From Carposina sasakii (taxonomy: Eukaryota; Arthropoda; Insecta; Lepidoptera; Carposinidae), in contig CP053154.1 of the NCBI GenBank assembly GCA_014607495.2, positions 5,332,001-5,396,000 of the forward strand: a stretch of DNA of 64,000 nucleotides, in the 5' to 3' direction. Below are positions 60,620-64,000 of this stretch, piece by piece (within the stretch, counting starts at the first letter, position 1; each line of letters opens with the position of its first letter). The translations under genes were made by a program, and so were the position numbers. The notes beneath the pieces are model-generated. The model made no database searches and had not been told where the DNA came from. It saw only the letters and a list, made by a program, of their open reading frames with translations.

Positions 60620-63600
60620 ATGGATCCAGAAAAGAAAATATCAACTATTGAGGAATACAATCCTTTTGAACACCGGAATGTTAAGAAACCTAATTCGTAA
60701 GTAAATTTATGTTTATTTCGTAAACAATATATATAGTACTAGATTTAGCTGCTTACATTCAAATTCCTAAAAGAAAATTACAAAAAAGATGATAATTGTT
60801 AATTTTTATGTTATTTTTGTAAGCTATTCATACTAACGACGACTATAATATAAATTGGAAGTTTCAATGTAGGCACAAGCTACTTTTTCTAAAAAAAAAT
60901 TATAGCCTAATGACAACTTTTCTAACATATTTTCATAGCCTAATAATGTAAAAGCGACATACCTACCTGTGCATTTTGAACGGTATAAAACTTTAACTTG
61001 ATTAGAAATGGGCCTATTGTGTTTAAGACTGTTTTTATGGTACCTACCAAACAAATAAACAAAATACATTTTATTTGGATAACGGGGGAATTTTTCCAAT
61101 GCAATGGTCAAATAGCATATCTGAAGGATAAATTTGCAGTTTTCTAATAGCACCCCAAACATATCCCTCTTCATCAGATTCATATCCCAGTTGTATCCAT
61201 CTTCTCCTACGTTAAAATGACAGATTTATCGATATTTGTTCGATATTAAAATCATATCAAGGATACAGGATTCATTATTTTTTTTATGAATATAAGTAGG
61301 TAATAATATTATGTGCTCGTACTGTGTATACAAATAAGCATAGCGACTATTAATATAAGTACATACGAGTAAAATATGACGCAGTTTATGACTTGCAAAT
61401 GCTATAAATCCCACTAATTAAGAAATGTTTATGACTTATTTTCTAAATATAGTGGTTTCAGCGTGGATACTTTATTTGATATACATACCTATATTGTGTT
61501 TATTGACAAAGAATATCCACGCTTTATTACCTTAATGCTCAAAACATAAGCCTAAACCTAATCAATGTTAACTGATAACTGCATTCTACCAAAAGTTAGA
61601 GCAATTTTTATTTGTCATTATTATCCAATACTCGAAGAAATGTTCTTAGGTTTCCCTTCTCTGACCCCTCGAAACTGACAACTCATTCACAACTATTGAT
61701 ATAATACCTACATTCGCAATGAGAATGCTATCGGTACATGGGTGTCACTCCAATATCACTCATACTCGTAATTCGACTGACTGTTGATTGTTTCGTCAAA
61801 ATCCAAGGCGTCCTTAGGATTATAAACTAAAATTCACGGGAATTAATTTTGAAATGAACAGTACGCATCCGAAATCCATAGTCGACTTTTTTACATTAGA
61901 TTTTTTGCTAAATTATCAAAAACAAACTTTCATTTTCAGGGATGTGAGATCTTTAGCAATTTTACTCAAAGCTTCATTGGGTACAGGCATTTTGGCAGTG
62001 CCCCTAGCATTCTCCAATTCCGGATGGGGAGTCGGCATCATAGGAACAGTTATCATAGCCTTTGTTTGCACATACAGTGTCGGAATTTTTGTAAGTATCT
62101 ATCTACTCTTTTATTATTTTTATGCTTACTTAGTATATTGCCCCCAGTGAAATATACACCTGTCGCCAAGTGATAGAAAATGTTTGGCATGATGACATGG
62201 ATATACATATATTGGTTTATTTACTTTTGAATTAGTAATTCTCGTAGGAAGTGTAGAGGGCTTAGACAATCTAACCATTTTGATGAGCGGCATAGAAGGT
62301 TGCAGAGTTATTGAAACGTTTCCTATACATTTAGGAAAATGACGTGATGACATCTAACAGCATGGTGAAATATTGCAAATTATTTTGTGAACTTTGCTGT
62401 AGTTTGGAAATTGATATATTATCTTTGCTATAGTCCGGAGCGTATACCTATAGATAATAGCAAAAATTAACCTCATATCAATTCCTTAAACTTTTCCTTT
62501 ACCTTGAAATTATTAAAAAATAATTAATTTCAGGTTAAAACGTCACAAGGATGTAGTAAGCTAGAGAAGAAACCCTTATTGAATTACGCTGAGACATGCA
62601 AAGCAGCTTTTGCAAATGGCCCCAAACGGCTTAGGCCTTACGCGAATTTTGCAGGGTAAATATACCTATATTACATACCTTAAATCCTTAGTCCTAGAAC
62701 ATTACTCTTTTGCGGTGTCTATGGGAAAGAATTAGATTTCCCGGGTAAACCGCTGTATAAGGTAAATAAGGTCTTTGGATAAAATAAATTCATTTAATTT
62801 ACGATTTATGATATAAATCACAATATAACGATTTCTATTATTTAAAATGTTTCCAGGATGTTAATAAGCACTTATAATGACCCTAATAATTATTTCTTAT
62901 TTCAGGACCTTTGCAGAAATATCAATGATATTTACATATCTCGGTGTATGTTGTATATTCACTGTCTTAATAGCAGATTCTGTAAAACAGGTTAGTGTCC
63001 GCTTAATATCATAGTTATTTATGGAACGTTTTCCTCTCCATAACTTAGGTATTTATCTGGTAATAGTAACCTGTCAGTTTTACTAACCTTCGAATTGTCG
63101 TCATCATTATCTTTTGCATGCCCTATACTATAGGTACGCATTTACTTGAAGGCGGCGAAATTCTTCCTCTACTCTTTCATATCACCGAAGTTTAGCAAAA
63201 AATCATCCCTTATTTATAAGTAAACGAAAGCGGGTACTGTTAAGATTGTTCAAATTTGGCTTTTCCTCTTCATCTCTTATCTCAATCCAATCTCTCTTAC
63301 GGCAATTTACCTAATTTGAACAGTGCAATAATATGAGATCTGAGAGCTTGGGTTATTAAAAAATTAAAGCTACCAATCAAAGGTAACACATGTAACACAT
63401 TTATTCTTTCACTAGGGGTGCGCCCACCACCGGGCCCTACATCCTCCACTGACCAAATACAATTTCATTAATAAAACATTTATTCTTTGTTTTCCTTTAC
63501 AGTTGTTTGACAGATATCTGCCATTAGTAATATTAGACGTGCAATATTATTGTCTGATTCTAATAATTCCACTATGTTTGGTAGTACAAGTGAGGCACCT

Positions 63601-63747
63601 GAAGTACCTAGCCCCATTCTCATTGATGGCTAACGTGTTACTTGTGGCCACCTTCGGAATATGTTTGTATTACATTTTCGAAGATGAAATCACATTCAAA
63701 GATAAGAAAGTGGTAGGAGATCCTTCGAGACTTCCAGCTTTTTTATC
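60620..63747 (+). CDS. proton-coupled amino acid transporter, SLC36 family, paralogue B (partial)
   Basis: Five exons are visible, 60620-60696, 61940-62090, 62534-62655, 62906-62990 and 63503-63747, coding 226 complete residues. Exons 2-5 have exactly the lengths of those in gene A (151, 122, 85 and 245 nt), and exon 1 is 12 nt shorter. Seen: YNPFEHRNVKKPNSD; LAILLKASLGTGILAVPLAF; SNSGWGVG; YAETCKAAF; YLGVCCIFTVLIADS; and YYCLILIIPLCLVVQVRHLK. By comparison the remaining exons 6-8 (AMEGVG block to the stop) lie beyond the window. A GTAAGT donor follows exon 5. A tandem duplicate of gene A; no frame break in the part seen. Confidence 0.9.
63416..63460. mobile_element. MITE end fragment, CACTATGGGTGCGCCC family
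   Basis: CACTAGGGGTGCGCCCACCA and the following CCGGGCCCTACATCCTCCAC match the first 45 bp of 24284-24653, then similarity stops. It lies in intron 4 of SLC36 gene B, about 40 bp before exon 5. Confidence 0.65.
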
Positions 63748-64000
63748 GTAAGTACCTTCAAGTTTGTGTTAAGTCTTATAACATGTAGGGGAAGATTGGG
63801 TAATGGGGGTGACTTAAGCAAGAATTAGAATACAAAAGCTAAAATTAACAAAAATTTTATTGCAACCACCTCATAACAAAATTTACTTAATTAGCTATAA
63901 TTTGAGATCAGTAATCATCACTTTTATAACCATCTTTGGGAAATATAAAAGTACAAAAAAACTCCCATTGCACTAAGTTACGGGTAATTGAGGTCACCTT
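63748..64000 (+). other. intron 5 of SLC36 gene B, running off the window
   Basis: It begins with the donor GTAAGTACC. No acceptor or further exon is seen before the end. Confidence 0.6.

Overview
This is a eukaryotic window that looks lepidopteran (moth or butterfly). It is AT-rich, its genes are split by GT-AG introns, and it carries repeats typical of that order: a tRNA-derived SINE, CR1/Jockey-like and RTE-like non-LTR fragments, and many short inverted-repeat (MITE-like) elements. I cannot name the species. There is no bacterial gene organisation, no CRISPR array and no rRNA.

Layout. 1-8 kb is repeat-rich intergenic DNA with decayed non-LTR reverse transcriptase pieces, a GC-rich insert and a tRNA-like repeat. 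8.1-14.1 kb holds two tandem GMC oxidoreductase paralogues, each with 3 exons of identical length (163/131/1566 nt) coding for 619 residues; the 3' end of a non-LTR element lies between them on the other strand. 14.1-30 kb is gene-poor and dense in MITEs, including a CpG-rich family, a head-on MITE dimer and several foldback elements. 30.1-43.0 kb is a yellow-family (MRJP/Yellow) gene of 3 exons coding for 501 residues. Its first intron of 11.3 kb contains a 5.1 kb DNA transposon with inverted ends and a spliced, frameshifted transposase-like gene. 44.3-57.0 kb is a complete 8-exon SLC36-type amino acid transporter gene (441 residues); a decayed non-LTR element fills its 6.8 kb second intron. 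60.6 kb to the end is a paralogous SLC36 gene with the same exon lengths from exon 2 onward, cut by the window edge after exon 5.

All five host genes lie on the + strand. Two are tandem duplicate pairs. No shared pathway follows from the sequence: GMC enzymes are secreted or luminal flavin oxidoreductases, Yellow proteins are secreted cuticle or pigmentation factors, and SLC36 proteins move small amino acids with protons. The more unusual observations concern mobile DNA: a transposon with repeated subterminal motifs, two insertions whose uninterrupted counterparts are also in the window, and SINE copies placed just upstream of two transporter exons, one reaching to within a few bases of the splice acceptor.
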